The translations under genes and the position numbers were made by a program. This document shows positions 25,419 to 34,163 of a stretch of 64,000 bases of DNA, one piece after another (the stretch's first letter is position 1; the number at the start of each line of letters is the position of its first letter). Below the pieces are notes generated by a model, which was not told the DNA's origin, did not search any database, and saw only the letters and a list, made by a program, of their open reading frames with translations. The DNA comes from a bacterium. GTDB taxonomy: Bacteria > Pseudomonadota > Gammaproteobacteria > Pseudomonadales > Moraxellaceae. The stretch spans positions 189,842 through 253,841 of the forward strand of contig JAQSDB010000003.1 in the NCBI GenBank assembly GCA_029945725.1. The letters run 5' to 3'.

Positions 25419-27287
25419 TTGTCCGGTCTTCGACTGCTCCTTCCCGCCTTCCTCGCAGGCTGCTTCTGTTGCACGCCCCTGCAGGCCTTGCCAGCCAAGG
25501 CCGGCGACAAGGACGTGGTGCCTGCTGCGCCAGTGACGCAATTCATTGTCAAACTGCGCCAGGCCGACACCGCCATGCCCATCGCCGTCATGACGGAAAG
25601 CCGCGTTGCCGGCCTCGGCAAACTGGCCGGCAAGACCCTGCACTGGCACCGCAACATGTCCAGCGGCGCCAGTGTCCTGCGCCTTGCTGCTGCTGTCAGC
25701 GCCACCGAGGCTGACGCCATTGCACGACGCCTTGAGCTGTCTCCGGATGTGGAGCACGCCTCCCCTGACTACCGCCGCCGGATATTCATGCTCCCCAATG
25801 ACACCCGCTTCAGCGAGCAATGGAGCCTGATGGACCCGGCGTCCACGATCGGCGGCATCAGCACAACCGGTGGCGCCAGCCTGCCGGGCGCATGGGACCG
25901 GAGCCTCGGCAGCAGCAATACCGTGATTGCCGTGGTTGATACCGGCATCCTCATGCATGCGGAACTCGGCGCGCGCGTCCTGCCCGGCTATGACTTCATC
26001 AGTGACACGGTCACCTCCAATGACGGAGATGGCCGCGACAACAACGCACTCGACGCCGGCGACTGGATCACCGCCTCTGACGCGACCGACCATCCTGTCG
26101 AGTGCTCCGGACAGGCCGCCAGCGACAGCAGCTGGCATGGCACGCATGTGGCGGGCATTGCGGCGGCTACCGGCAACAACGGCACGGGCATGGCCGGCAT
26201 CAGCTGGGGCGCCAGCATCCTGCCGGTACGTGCACTCGGAAAATGCGGCGGCTTTGACTCGGACATCATTGACGGCGTGCGCTGGGCCGCCGGCCTTTCC
26301 GTCCCCGGCATTCCCGTCAATCCCCATCCGGCCATCGTCATCAACCTGAGCCTGGGGAGCAGCAGCCGCTGCACGGCCGCCTGGCAATCCGCGCTGAATG
26401 ATGTGTATGCCATGGGCGTCACGGTTGTGGCTGCAACCGGCAATGATTTCGCCAGAACCGTGTCATCGCCGGCCAACTGCAATCATGTCATCGCCGTCAC
26501 CGCCAACTCCGTGGAAGGCCTCTCCAGTATCTATGCCAATACCGGCACGCAAACCACCATCAGCGCGCCGGGCGGTGGCCTTGGTACCGACTCCGGCGGC
26601 AATGCCACCGGCAGCGGGCTGGAGATCCTGTCTCTCGGCAATACCGGCACGACCGTTCCCGGCAGCGACACCTATGTCTTCATGATGGGCACCAGCCAGG
26701 CCACGCCCCACGTAACCGGCACCATCGCCCTTCTGCACGAGTTGCTGCCGACGGCCAGCCCGGATCGCCTGCGCCAGTTACTGACCGGCTCTGCCCGTGC
26801 ATTCCCCAGTGGCAGCTGGTGCACGCATCAGGCCCAGCTCGGCAAATGCGGAGCCGGCCTGCTGGATGCGGGCGCAGCCCTGCAAGCAGCAGCCATTGTT
26901 GCCACCAGCAATCATGTCCCCGTCCCCGATGTACTGCCCACGCAGTCAGGCATAGCCGGACAAGCCATGCACTTTACCGTCACGGCCACCGATGCCGATG
27001 GTGATGCGCTGAGCTTTGACACGGTATCCCGGCCCGCCGGCTCCACACTTTCAGGCACAGGAGCGTTCACCTGGAACAGCCCCGTCATCGGCCATGCCAC
27101 GCTCAGCTATACCGTCAGTGACGGCATCAGCAGCAGTGCGCTGCAAACCGTGGACATCGTGATCACCAGCCCGCCCCCGCCGCCACCCCCGCCACCCGCA
27201 CCGGGCAGCAGTGGTGGCGGAGCCGCGTCCGGGGAGCTGCTTCTGCTGCTTGCCATTACCGGCCTGCGCACGCGACGGCGTCGCTGA
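25419..27287 (+). CDS. Secreted S8 subtilisin-like protease with GlyGly-CTERM-type tail
   Basis: A 622-residue exported serine protease. Translation starts at a TTG with a strong AAGGAG 8 nt upstream and opens a signal peptide ([20 protein letters not shown]). A pro-region (about 35-120) precedes the catalytic domain: Asp in [10 protein letters not shown] (about 173), His in [12 protein letters not shown] (about 240), Ser in [12 protein letters not shown] (about 426). A He_PIG/cadherin-like beta domain follows ([13 protein letters not shown]). After it come a poly-Pro linker, [11 protein letters not shown], a short hydrophobic helix and RTRRRR. That last module matches the GlyGly-CTERM surface-sorting signal cut by rhombosortase. 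The gene lies alone between tkt and metK. Confidence 0.88.
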   Translation: MSGLRLLLPAFLAGCFCCTPLQALPAKAGDKDVVPAAPVTQFIVKLRQADTAMPIAVMTESRVAGLGKLAGKTLHWHRNMSSGASVLRLAAAVSATEADAIARRLELSPDVEHASPDYRRRIFMLPNDTRFSEQWSLMDPASTIGGISTTGGASLPGAWDRSLGSSNTVIAVVDTGILMHAELGARVLPGYDFISDTVTSNDGDGRDNNALDAGDWITASDATDHPVECSGQAASDSSWHGTHVAGIAAATGNNGTGMAGISWGASILPVRALGKCGGFDSDIIDGVRWAAGLSVPGIPVNPHPAIVINLSLGSSSRCTAAWQSALNDVYAMGVTVVAATGNDFARTVSSPANCNHVIAVTANSVEGLSSIYANTGTQTTISAPGGGLGTDSGGNATGSGLEILSLGNTGTTVPGSDTYVFMMGTSQATPHVTGTIALLHELLPTASPDRLRQLLTGSARAFPSGSWCTHQAQLGKCGAGLLDAGAALQAAAIVATSNHVPVPDVLPTQSGIAGQAMHFTVTATDADGDALSFDTVSRPAGSTLSGTGAFTWNSPVIGHATLSYTVSDGISSSALQTVDIVITSPPPPPPPPPAPGSSGGGAASGELLLLLAITGLRTRRRR

Positions 27288-27485
27288 AGCAACAGGCTGG
27301 CGAGGATCACCGCCCGGGGCGGGCAATGGCGGTGGCCGGACAGACGGAATCATTTTCCGTTTTGACCGGGTGCGTTCAGCTCTGCCTCCGGCTAGTATCG
27401 CCCGTTCAATCCGCCGGCTTTGGCTCCTTCGGCCGCGCGGACGATCCCCGGATTTCCCGGCGGCTCATAAAAGGAGACATGAATA

Positions 27486-28679
27486 ATGTCCGAATACTCT
27501 GTTTTTACCTCTGAATCCGTGTCCGAAGGCCATCCCGATAAAATGGCCGACCAGATTTCCGATGCCATCCTCGACGCCATCATTGCCGAAGACCCGTACG
27601 CCCGTGTCGCCTGCGAAACACTGGTGAAGACCGGCGTGGCGATTGTTGCCGGTGAAATCACCACCACCGCCAAGATCGACTACGAAGGCATCATCCGCAA
27701 CGTCATCCTCGACATCGGCTACAACTCCTCCGATGTGTATTTCGACGGCAAGACCTGCGGCGTGCTCAACCTGATCGGCCAGCAGTCGCCCGACATCAAC
27801 CAGGGCGTCGACCGTGCCAAACCCGAAGACCAGGGCGCCGGCGACCAGGGCCTGATGTTCGGTTATGCCACCAGTGAAACCGAATCGCTGATGCCGGCTC
27901 CCATCCTGTACTCGCACCGTCTGGTCGAGCGTCAGGCCGAAGCCCGCAAGTCCGGCCTGCTCGACTGGCTGCGCCCGGATGCCAAGTCGCAGGTCACCTT
28001 CCGCTATGAAAACGGCCTGCCCGTGGCCGTTGATGCCGTGGTGCTCTCCACTCAGCACAGCCGCGAAGTCAGCAATGCCGACATCGAGGAAGGCGTGATG
28101 GAGCTGGTGATCAAGCATGTGCTGCCGGCCAAATGGCTGACGAAAGACACCAAGTACTTCATCAACCCCACCGGCCGTTTTGAAATCGGCGGCCCCATGG
28201 GCGATTGCGGCCTGACCGGACGCAAGATCATCGTCGACAGCTACGGCGGCATGGCCCGTCACGGCGGCGGCGCCTTCTCCGGCAAGGATCCCTCCAAGGT
28301 CGACCGCTCTGCCGCCTATGCCGGCCGCTATGTCGCCAAGAACATCGTTGCCGCCGGCCTTGCCGACCGTTGCGAAATCCAGGTCAGTTACGCCATCGGC
28401 GTGGCCGAGCCCACCTCGATCTCGGTCAACACCTTCGGCAGCGGCAAGATCAGCGACGCCAGGCTCATCGAGCTCGTCCGCGACCACTTCGAGCTGCGCC
28501 CCTACGGTCTGGTGAAGCAGCTCGACCTGCTGCATCCCATCTACCGCACCACGTCGGCCTACGGTCACTTCGGCCGCACGCCGGAAACCCTGAGCCTGAA
28601 CGGCAAGACCTTCTCGACCTTCACCTGGGAAAAGACCGACAAGGCCGAGGCGCTGCGTGCCGCAGCCGGCCTGAAGTAA
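27486..28679 (+). CDS. metK: S-adenosylmethionine synthase
   Basis: A 397-residue enzyme making SAM from methionine and ATP. Signatures: [20 protein letters not shown] (methionine/ATP site), the [13 protein letters not shown] hexapeptide region, and [26 protein letters not shown] precedes the ATG at 11 nt. The 198-bp leader has no SAM riboswitch that I recognise. A strong terminator follows. It begins a set of activated-methyl-cycle genes with ahcY and metF. Confidence 0.97.
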   Translation: MSEYSVFTSESVSEGHPDKMADQISDAILDAIIAEDPYARVACETLVKTGVAIVAGEITTTAKIDYEGIIRNVILDIGYNSSDVYFDGKTCGVLNLIGQQSPDINQGVDRAKPEDQGAGDQGLMFGYATSETESLMPAPILYSHRLVERQAEARKSGLLDWLRPDAKSQVTFRYENGLPVAVDAVVLSTQHSREVSNADIEEGVMELVIKHVLPAKWLTKDTKYFINPTGRFEIGGPMGDCGLTGRKIIVDSYGGMARHGGGAFSGKDPSKVDRSAAYAGRYVAKNIVAAGLADRCEIQVSYAIGVAEPTSISVNTFGSGKISDARLIELVRDHFELRPYGLVKQLDLLHPIYRTTSAYGHFGRTPETLSLNGKTFSTFTWEKTDKAEALRAAAGLK

Positions 28680-28694
28680 GCCAGCCCTCACCCG

Positions 28695-28727
28695 TAAAAA
28701 AGCCCGGCCATAGAGCCGGGCTTTTTT
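28695..28727. terminator. Terminator between metK and the DUF4404 gene
   Basis: AAAAAAGCCCGGC-CATAGA-GCCGGGCTTTTTT, a symmetric hairpin between convergent genes. Confidence 0.92.
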
Positions 28728-28766
28728 GTGGTTTCTTGCCAGACAATGCGGGTCACCGCGAGGGCC

Positions 28767-29039
28767 TTATATGCCCATGGAAGAAAACTTCTGCAAAACG
28801 TCCCTTACGATGGAAGCCAGCAGGGGATGCTGTATCGCTACCTGGGCCTCCCACGCGCGCAGGAGTTCTTCCAGGGCAGCAACATCCGGTGGCAACTGGG
28901 CATTGAGCTGAACCTCCAGCGCTTCGACCGCGTTGCTCATGGCCTGCTGCTGGCCGGCATCCAGATGCTGGCTGTGCTGATGCTGGTGCAGCTGCGACCT
29001 GAGGGCAGCGAGTTTTTCTTCGGTCAGTTTATGCGGCAT
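28767..29039 (-). CDS. DUF4404 family protein
   Basis: A 90-residue helical protein starting at MPHKLTEEKLAALRSQLHQH, where AAGGAG lies 7 nt before the ATG; the track start at 29060 has no such site. The pattern (AALRSQLHQHQ, then HPLLASIVRDVLQKFSSMGI) matches DUF4404, small cytoplasmic proteins of unknown role common in Pseudomonadales. It is convergent with metK and divergent from ahcY. Confidence 0.75.
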   Translation of the reverse strand: MPHKLTEEKLAALRSQLHQHQHSQHLDAGQQQAMSNAVEALEVQLNAQLPPDVAALEELLRAWEAQVAIQHPLLASIVRDVLQKFSSMGI

Positions 29040-29182
29040 GACAGAACTCCTTGATAACAATGGCCATGGCTCAAGCTTACGCCCCCAAGCCCCCGACCGG
29101 GCACAACAGTTTCAAGAATGGCCGTCTGAAAGCGGCGGGGGCTGGTGCAGTTACCCCGCTTCGCGGTTAGAATGGCCGCCTG

Positions 29183-29257
29183 CTTGAGGAGCGCTGCGAC
29201 GGAACCCTGTTCCGCCAGGCTCAAGTCCCCGGTTTTCCGGTTGTAACTGCGCTCGCT
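29183..29257 (+). ncRNA. S-adenosylhomocysteine (SAH) riboswitch controlling ahcY
   Basis: The sequence has the conserved core of the SAH-sensing riboswitch: TTGAGGAGCGCTGCGACGG, then CCAGGCTCAA and finally AACTGCGCTCGC. The pairings are TTGAG with CTCAA (P1) and GAGCGC with GCGCTC, the pseudoknot-like P4 pairing. It ends about 82 nt before the ahcY start. In known cases SAH binding turns on expression of the hydrolase that removes this toxic by-product. The fit to the consensus is by eye. Confidence 0.85.
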
Positions 29258-29339
29258 AGACCCTGATGCGGTTGGCGAGCTTCTGTTTCAAACCTCCCTG
29301 CCGCGTCATTTTTCGATTCTCTTCATGAGGAATGACGCA

Positions 29340-30758
29340 ATGACTGCCTTTCAAACTGTCGATCTGAACAAGTTCACCGATTACAAAGTGGCGGATATTT
29401 CCCTGGCCGAGTACGGCCGCAAGGAAATCATCCTCGCCGAAACCGAAATGCCTGCCCTCATGGGCCTGCGCCGCAAATACGCTGCCAGCAAGCCGCTGGC
29501 CGGCGCCCGGATCATGGGCTGCATCCACATGACCATCCAGACCGCCGTGCTCATCGAGACGCTGGTGGAACTGGGCGCCGAAGTGCGCTGGTCCTCCTGC
29601 AATATTTTCTCCACCCAGGATCATGCTGCTGCGGCCATCGCCGCTGCCGGCATTCCGGTGTTTGCCTGGAAGGGCGAGACGGAAGACGAGTTCTGGTGGT
29701 GCATCGAGAAAACCATTCTTGATGGCGACAAGCCCTGGAATGCCAACATGATTCTCGACGACGGCGGCGACCTCACCGTGGTCGTGCATGACAAGTATCC
29801 GGACATGCTGAAAACCATTCACGGCATCACCGAAGAAACCACGACCGGCGTGCATCGCCTGGTGGAAATGCTGGCCAGCGGCACGCTGAAAGTGCCGGCG
29901 GTCAACGTCAATGATTCCGTCACCAAATCCAAGAACGACAACAAGTACGGCTGCCGCCATTCCCTCAACGATGCCATCAAGCGCGGTGTCGACATGCTGA
30001 TGGCCGGCCGTCGTGCACTCGTCATCGGTTACGGCGATGTCGGCAAGGGCTCGGCGCAGTCGCTGCGCCAGGAAGGCATGATCGTGCGCGTCACGGAAAT
30101 CGATCCGATTTGCGCCATGCAGGCCTGCATGGATGGCTATGAAGTCGTCTCTGCTTACAAGAACGGCATCAACACCGGCAAGTTTGAAGACGTGGATCAT
30201 CGCCTGCTGGGTGAAACCGATCTCGTGGTCACCACCACCGGCAACAACAATGTCTGCGATTCCGCCATTCTGCGCGCCCTGAAGAACGGCGCCGTGGTCT
30301 GCAATATCGGTCACTTCGATACCGAAATCGATACCGCCTACATGCGCGCCAACTGGCACTGGGATGAAGTGAAGCCGCAGGTACACAAGATCTATCGCGT
30401 GGCCGCCGGCAGCGAAGTGAAATCCAATGACCCGAATTACCTGATCCTGCTTTCCGAAGGTCGCCTGGTGAATCTCGGCAATGCCACCGGTCACCCGTCA
30501 CGCATCATGGATGGCTCCTTTGCCAATCAGGTGCTGGCACAGATGTACCTCTACGAACAGAAGTTCTGTGACCACTCGCCGGCCATGCAGGAGCGCATGC
30601 TGAAAGTGGAAGTGCTGCCGAAAAAACTGGATGAGGAAGTGGCCGCTGCCATGGTTGCCGGTTTTGGTGGCGTGATCACGAAGCTGACTGAAGCCCAGGC
30701 CAAATACATTGGCGTGAGCGTGGAAGGCCCGTTCAAGCCAGAGCAGTACAAATACTGA
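29340..30758 (+). CDS. ahcY: Adenosylhomocysteinase (SAH hydrolase)
   Basis: Cleaves S-adenosylhomocysteine to homocysteine and adenosine with bound NAD. The ATG at 29340 ([17 protein letters not shown]) has GAGGAA 7-8 nt upstream and fits the family; 29325 is an alternative in the same frame. Length 472 residues, the long bacterial form. Motifs: [37 protein letters not shown], the NAD loop [15 protein letters not shown] and the C-terminal [14 protein letters not shown], ending KPEQYKY. Regulated by the upstream SAH riboswitch. Confidence 0.97.
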   Translation: MTAFQTVDLNKFTDYKVADISLAEYGRKEIILAETEMPALMGLRRKYAASKPLAGARIMGCIHMTIQTAVLIETLVELGAEVRWSSCNIFSTQDHAAAAIAAAGIPVFAWKGETEDEFWWCIEKTILDGDKPWNANMILDDGGDLTVVVHDKYPDMLKTIHGITEETTTGVHRLVEMLASGTLKVPAVNVNDSVTKSKNDNKYGCRHSLNDAIKRGVDMLMAGRRALVIGYGDVGKGSAQSLRQEGMIVRVTEIDPICAMQACMDGYEVVSAYKNGINTGKFEDVDHRLLGETDLVVTTTGNNNVCDSAILRALKNGAVVCNIGHFDTEIDTAYMRANWHWDEVKPQVHKIYRVAAGSEVKSNDPNYLILLSEGRLVNLGNATGHPSRIMDGSFANQVLAQMYLYEQKFCDHSPAMQERMLKVEVLPKKLDEEVAAAMVAGFGGVITKLTEAQAKYIGVSVEGPFKPEQYKY

Positions 30759-30841
30759 TATACCGCGTGGCGGGCCGGGCTGCAGACATCCGCATGGAGC
30801 TTGCTGCCGCGGGCCCGCCCAACCCCATTCCTCTTGCGCAG

Positions 30842-30872
30842 GACGGGTTGACGGCAGAACCGTCAACCCGTC
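30842..30872 (+). repeat. Perfect 13-bp hairpin directly before metF
   Basis: GACGGGTTGACGG-CAGAA-CCGTCAACCCGTC ends 12 nt before the metF ATG and has no T-tract, so it is not a simple terminator. A second GC-rich stem (GGCGGGCC with GGCCCGCC) lies just upstream in the same ahcY-metF gap. Together they could tune metF translation or transcript stability. Confidence 0.75.
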
Positions 30873-30884
30873 GCAGGAACCATC

Positions 30885-31733
30885 ATGCCCACGACAAAAA
30901 AACATTTTTCCTTCGAATTCTTTCCGCCAAAAACCGATGCCGGCGCTGACAAGCTGCGCGAGGTCAGAAAGACGCTTGCCGTATTGAAGCCGGAATTCTT
31001 TTCCGTGACCTACGGCGCCGGTGGCTCCACGCGTGACCGCTCGCTCGGCACCGTGCTGGAAATCCAGCGTGACTCCGGCTGCGCTGCGGCGCCGCACCTG
31101 TCCTGTATCGGCGACAGCAAGGCCGATCTTGCCGAACTGCTCACCACCTACAAGAACAACGGCATCCGCCATATTGTCGCCTTGCGCGGTGACCTGCCCT
31201 CGGGCATGGGCATGGGCAGCGGCGAGATGGCTTACGCATCTGATCTGGTGCGTTTCATTCGCGACACCACCGGTGATCACTTCCATATTGAAATTGCGGC
31301 CTACCCGGAATGTCATCCGCAGGCCCTGAACATGGATGCAGATATTGCGCACTTTGTGCACAAGGCGAAGCAGGGTGCCAATTCGGCTATCACGCAGTAT
31401 TTTTTCAATGCCGACAGCTATTTTCATTTTGTGGAAAAAGTGCAGAAGGCTGGCGTGGATATCCCGGTCATCCCCGGCATCATGCCCATCATCAACTTCA
31501 CCAATCTGGTGCGCTTCTCGGATGCCTGTGGTGCCGAAATCCCGCGCTGGATACGCCGACAGATCGCCAGCTATGGCGACGATGCCGCCAGTGCACACCG
31601 CTTTGGCGAAGAAGTCGTGACCGGCCTGTGCGAGCAGTTGCTGAAGGGCGGCGCTCCCGGCCTGCACTTCTACACCATGAATCAGGCCGAGCCCACGCTG
31701 GCACTCTGGCGCAATCTCGGCCTGCCACGATAA
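30885..31733 (+). CDS. metF: 5,10-methylenetetrahydrofolate reductase
   Basis: A 282-residue flavoprotein reducing methylene-THF to methyl-THF, the methyl donor for homocysteine remethylation. Start of fold: KKHFSFEFFPPKTDAGADKL. It has the FAD/folate motifs FSVTYGAGGSTRDRS and HIVALRGDLPSG, then AAYPECHPQA and ITQYFFNADSYF. Lies 126 nt after ahcY and completes the methionine cycle segment, but methionine synthase is not in the window. AGGA lies about 7 nt before the ATG, just after the hairpin. Confidence 0.95.
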   Translation: MPTTKKHFSFEFFPPKTDAGADKLREVRKTLAVLKPEFFSVTYGAGGSTRDRSLGTVLEIQRDSGCAAAPHLSCIGDSKADLAELLTTYKNNGIRHIVALRGDLPSGMGMGSGEMAYASDLVRFIRDTTGDHFHIEIAAYPECHPQALNMDADIAHFVHKAKQGANSAITQYFFNADSYFHFVEKVQKAGVDIPVIPGIMPIINFTNLVRFSDACGAEIPRWIRRQIASYGDDAASAHRFGEEVVTGLCEQLLKGGAPGLHFYTMNQAEPTLALWRNLGLPR

Positions 31734-31738
31734 TGGCA

Positions 31739-31781
31739 CTCCTGTAAAAACGCCGGATTTATTCCGGCGTTTTTACAGGAG
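31739..31781. terminator. 19-bp perfect palindrome / terminator after metF
   Basis: CTCCTGTAAAAACGCCGGA-TTTAT-TCCGGCGTTTTTACAGGAG starts 5 nt after the metF stop. The GC core with flanking A5 and T5 works as an intrinsic terminator on either strand; the extra paired CTCCTGT arms make the stem unusually long. Confidence 0.88.
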
Positions 31782-31864
31782 CAGCCCGGCTGCCTGCCCG
31801 CACACTGGCAGACAGCAAACTTTGCCCCTACCATGCCGTCTGATCATTCAAGGCTGCCGCTGTC

Positions 31865-33265
31865 ATGAACAAGAACGACGCCATTGCCCGGCGCGACCTA
31901 AAACATGTGTGGCACCCCTGCACACAGATGCAGGATCACGAGCGTCTGCCCATTGTTCCCATACAGAGCGGGCAGGGTGTGTGGCTGCAAGACTTTGAAG
32001 GCAAGCGCTATCTGGATGCCGTGAGCTCGTGGTGGGTCAATCTTTTTGGCCACGCTAATCCGCGCATCAATAACGCCGTGAAAAAGCAGCTCGATACGCT
32101 GGAGCATGTCATTCTGGCCGGCTTCACCCATGAGCCCATCGTCGAGCTTTCCGAGCGTCTCGTCACGCTCGCACCACCCGGCCTGACGCGCTGCTTCTAC
32201 GGCGACAATGGTTCTGCGGCGACAGAAATCGCCCTGAAGATGAGCCTGCATTTCTGGCGCAATACCGGCAAGCCGGAGAAAACCCGTTTCATCTGTCTGG
32301 AAAACGGTTATCACGGCGAAACCCTCGGCAGCCTCAGTGTTACCGACATTCCGCTTTTTTCTGCCACCTATGCACCACTACTGAAAGAGCATTTCCGCGC
32401 GCCTTCACCCGACTGCTCAAAACGGGACGAAGGTGAATCCTGGGAAGCGTATTCACGCCGCCAGTTCGATGCCATGGAAAAACTGCTGGAACAGCATCAT
32501 GGCGAAGTATGCGCCGTAATACTGGAGCCGCTGGTACAGGGGGCGGCCGGCATGAAAATGTATCACCCGGTTTATCTCACGCTGCTGCGTGAAGCGTGCG
32601 GCCGTTATGGCGTACACCTGATTGCCGATGAAATTGCCGTGGGCTTTGGCCGCACCGGCACCATGTTTGCGTGCGAGCAGGCCGGTATCACGCCGGATTT
32701 TCTTTGCCTGTCCAAGGGCCTTACCGCCGGCTATCTGCCCATGTCCGTCGTCATGACCACGGAAACGGTGTATGAAGCTTTTTACGGCAGCTATGAAAGC
32801 CTGAAAGGTTTTCTGCACTCACACAGCTATACCGGCAACGCGCTGGCGGCGAGTGCCGCCCTTGCTTCCCTCGATATTTTTGCCAGTGACAATATTCTGG
32901 AAAAAAACCGCGAACTGGCACGCACCATGGCCGATGCCCTCGCACCACTGGCCAGTCACCCCCATGTACTCGAAGTCCGCCAGACCGGCATGATCGCTGC
33001 CGTGGAACTGGTACAGGACAAGAAAACCCGGGCGGCTTTTGACTGGCGCGAACGCCGTGGCCTGCAGATTTTCGAACACGCCCTTGCCAAAGGCGTGTTG
33101 CTGCGTCCGATTGGCAATGTGGTGTACTTCATTCCGCCGTATGTCATCACGCCCGATGAAATACGCCTGATGATCGGCGTCGCGACCGAAGCCATTGACC
33201 GGATTGTTCATGTACCTGCCCACGCGACCCCGCATGCCAATGAAAAACCCGTGGTGCTGCCCTGA
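31865..33265 (+). CDS. bioA: Adenosylmethionine-8-amino-7-oxononanoate aminotransferase
   Basis: A 466-residue PLP enzyme of biotin synthesis that transfers the amino group of SAM to KAPA, forming DAPA. Class III aminotransferase features: VWHPCTQMQDHERLP, the YLDAVSSWWVNLFGHANPRIN motif split, GDNGSAATEIALKM, ENGYHGETLGSLSV, IADEIAVGFGRTG and the PLP lysine in LCLSKGLTAGYLP (about 285). It uses SAM made by metK four genes upstream. Its TGA overlaps the rsmE ATG in TGATG. No other bio gene is present. Confidence 0.95.
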   Translation: MNKNDAIARRDLKHVWHPCTQMQDHERLPIVPIQSGQGVWLQDFEGKRYLDAVSSWWVNLFGHANPRINNAVKKQLDTLEHVILAGFTHEPIVELSERLVTLAPPGLTRCFYGDNGSAATEIALKMSLHFWRNTGKPEKTRFICLENGYHGETLGSLSVTDIPLFSATYAPLLKEHFRAPSPDCSKRDEGESWEAYSRRQFDAMEKLLEQHHGEVCAVILEPLVQGAAGMKMYHPVYLTLLREACGRYGVHLIADEIAVGFGRTGTMFACEQAGITPDFLCLSKGLTAGYLPMSVVMTTETVYEAFYGSYESLKGFLHSHSYTGNALAASAALASLDIFASDNILEKNRELARTMADALAPLASHPHVLEVRQTGMIAAVELVQDKKTRAAFDWRERRGLQIFEHALAKGVLLRPIGNVVYFIPPYVITPDEIRLMIGVATEAIDRIVHVPAHATPHANEKPVVLP

Positions 33266-33990
33266 TGCGCTTCTTCGTTGATGCCCCCCTGCCCTCCCGG
33301 AGCGAAGTCACGCTTCCCGAAGAAGTTGCCCATCATCTGGTGCGTGTTCTGCGCACGGACGTCGGCACACGCTTCCGTATTTTCAATGGCGAAGGCGGAT
33401 CGCACGGCGCCGAGCTGATTGAAGCCGGCAAGAAATCGGCACGGGTACAACTGCTGGATTTCCAGGCAGACGACCAGCAGTCACCCTTGCTCACTCATCT
33501 CGGCCAGGTGATGTCGCGCGGCGAACGTATGGATTATGCCATCCAGAAAGCTACCGAGCTCGGCGTCACGGAAATCACGCCCCTCAGCAGCGAACGCTGC
33601 GAGCTCAAGCTGCGCGGCGATGATCGTGCCGGAAAAAAAACCGAACACTGGCGCAGGATTGCCATCAGCGCCTGCGAACAGTGCGGACGCAATCGCCTGC
33701 CCGTTATTCACGAACCACAAGCACTGGATTCATGGATAGCGGGCGTGCAAAGCGAACTGAAACTGGTACTGGTACCTGCCGCTGCGCGCGGCCTGCCCGC
33801 AACGGCCATCCGCTCTGTGGCCTTGCTGATCGGCCCCGAAGGCGGTCTTTCCGGCCCTGAAATAGCTGCCGCGCAAACAGCCGGCTTTCAGCCCTGGCAA
33901 CTTGGCCCGCGCATTTTCCGCACGGAAACTGCTCCGGTCGCGGCGCTGGCGGTACTGCAATCGGTTTTTGGTGACCTGCGTCAGGAATGA
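33265..33990 (+). CDS. rsmE: 16S rRNA (uracil-1498-N3)-methyltransferase
   Basis: A 241-residue SPOUT-class, SAM-dependent methyltransferase acting on the 30S subunit. It has an N-terminal PUA-like domain (RFFVDAPLPSRSEVTLPEEV) and a knotted C-terminal domain with GERMDYAIQKATELGV, WRRIAISACEQCGR, LLIGPEGGLSGPEI and RIFRTETAPVAALAVLQ. Overlaps bioA by one base, so it is translationally coupled to it; the same bioA-rsmE pairing is found in Pseudomonas. Confidence 0.94.
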   Translation: MRFFVDAPLPSRSEVTLPEEVAHHLVRVLRTDVGTRFRIFNGEGGSHGAELIEAGKKSARVQLLDFQADDQQSPLLTHLGQVMSRGERMDYAIQKATELGVTEITPLSSERCELKLRGDDRAGKKTEHWRRIAISACEQCGRNRLPVIHEPQALDSWIAGVQSELKLVLVPAAARGLPATAIRSVALLIGPEGGLSGPEIAAAQTAGFQPWQLGPRIFRTETAPVAALAVLQSVFGDLRQE

Positions 33991-34163
33991 TTTACTTCGC
34001 GCCTTTCAGCAGGCCTGAAATGGCCACACAAAACCGTGTGCGCGGGAAATTCAGGATGACGATTCAAGGCGCGTAGCCGCCTTTGCTCTTCCGGCAACCT
34101 GCCCGCGCCCCTTATGATGCGGCAGCACCCCGCATTATTTTCAGTTGTCTTCCGGAGACCGGG

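Noticed and set aside
24199-25536. 445-aa plus-strand ORF opposite transketolase
   Set aside because: Antisense shadow of a strongly conserved enzyme.
27288-27485. SAM riboswitch in the metK leader
   Set aside because: No SAM-I, SAM-II or SAM-IV core could be recognised; only GC-rich inverted segments are present.
27465-28691. 408-aa minus-strand ORF opposite metK
   Set aside because: Shadow frame generated by codon bias on the opposite strand.
29256-30494. 412-aa minus-strand ORF opposite ahcY
   Set aside because: Shadow frame; ahcY and its riboswitch explain the region.
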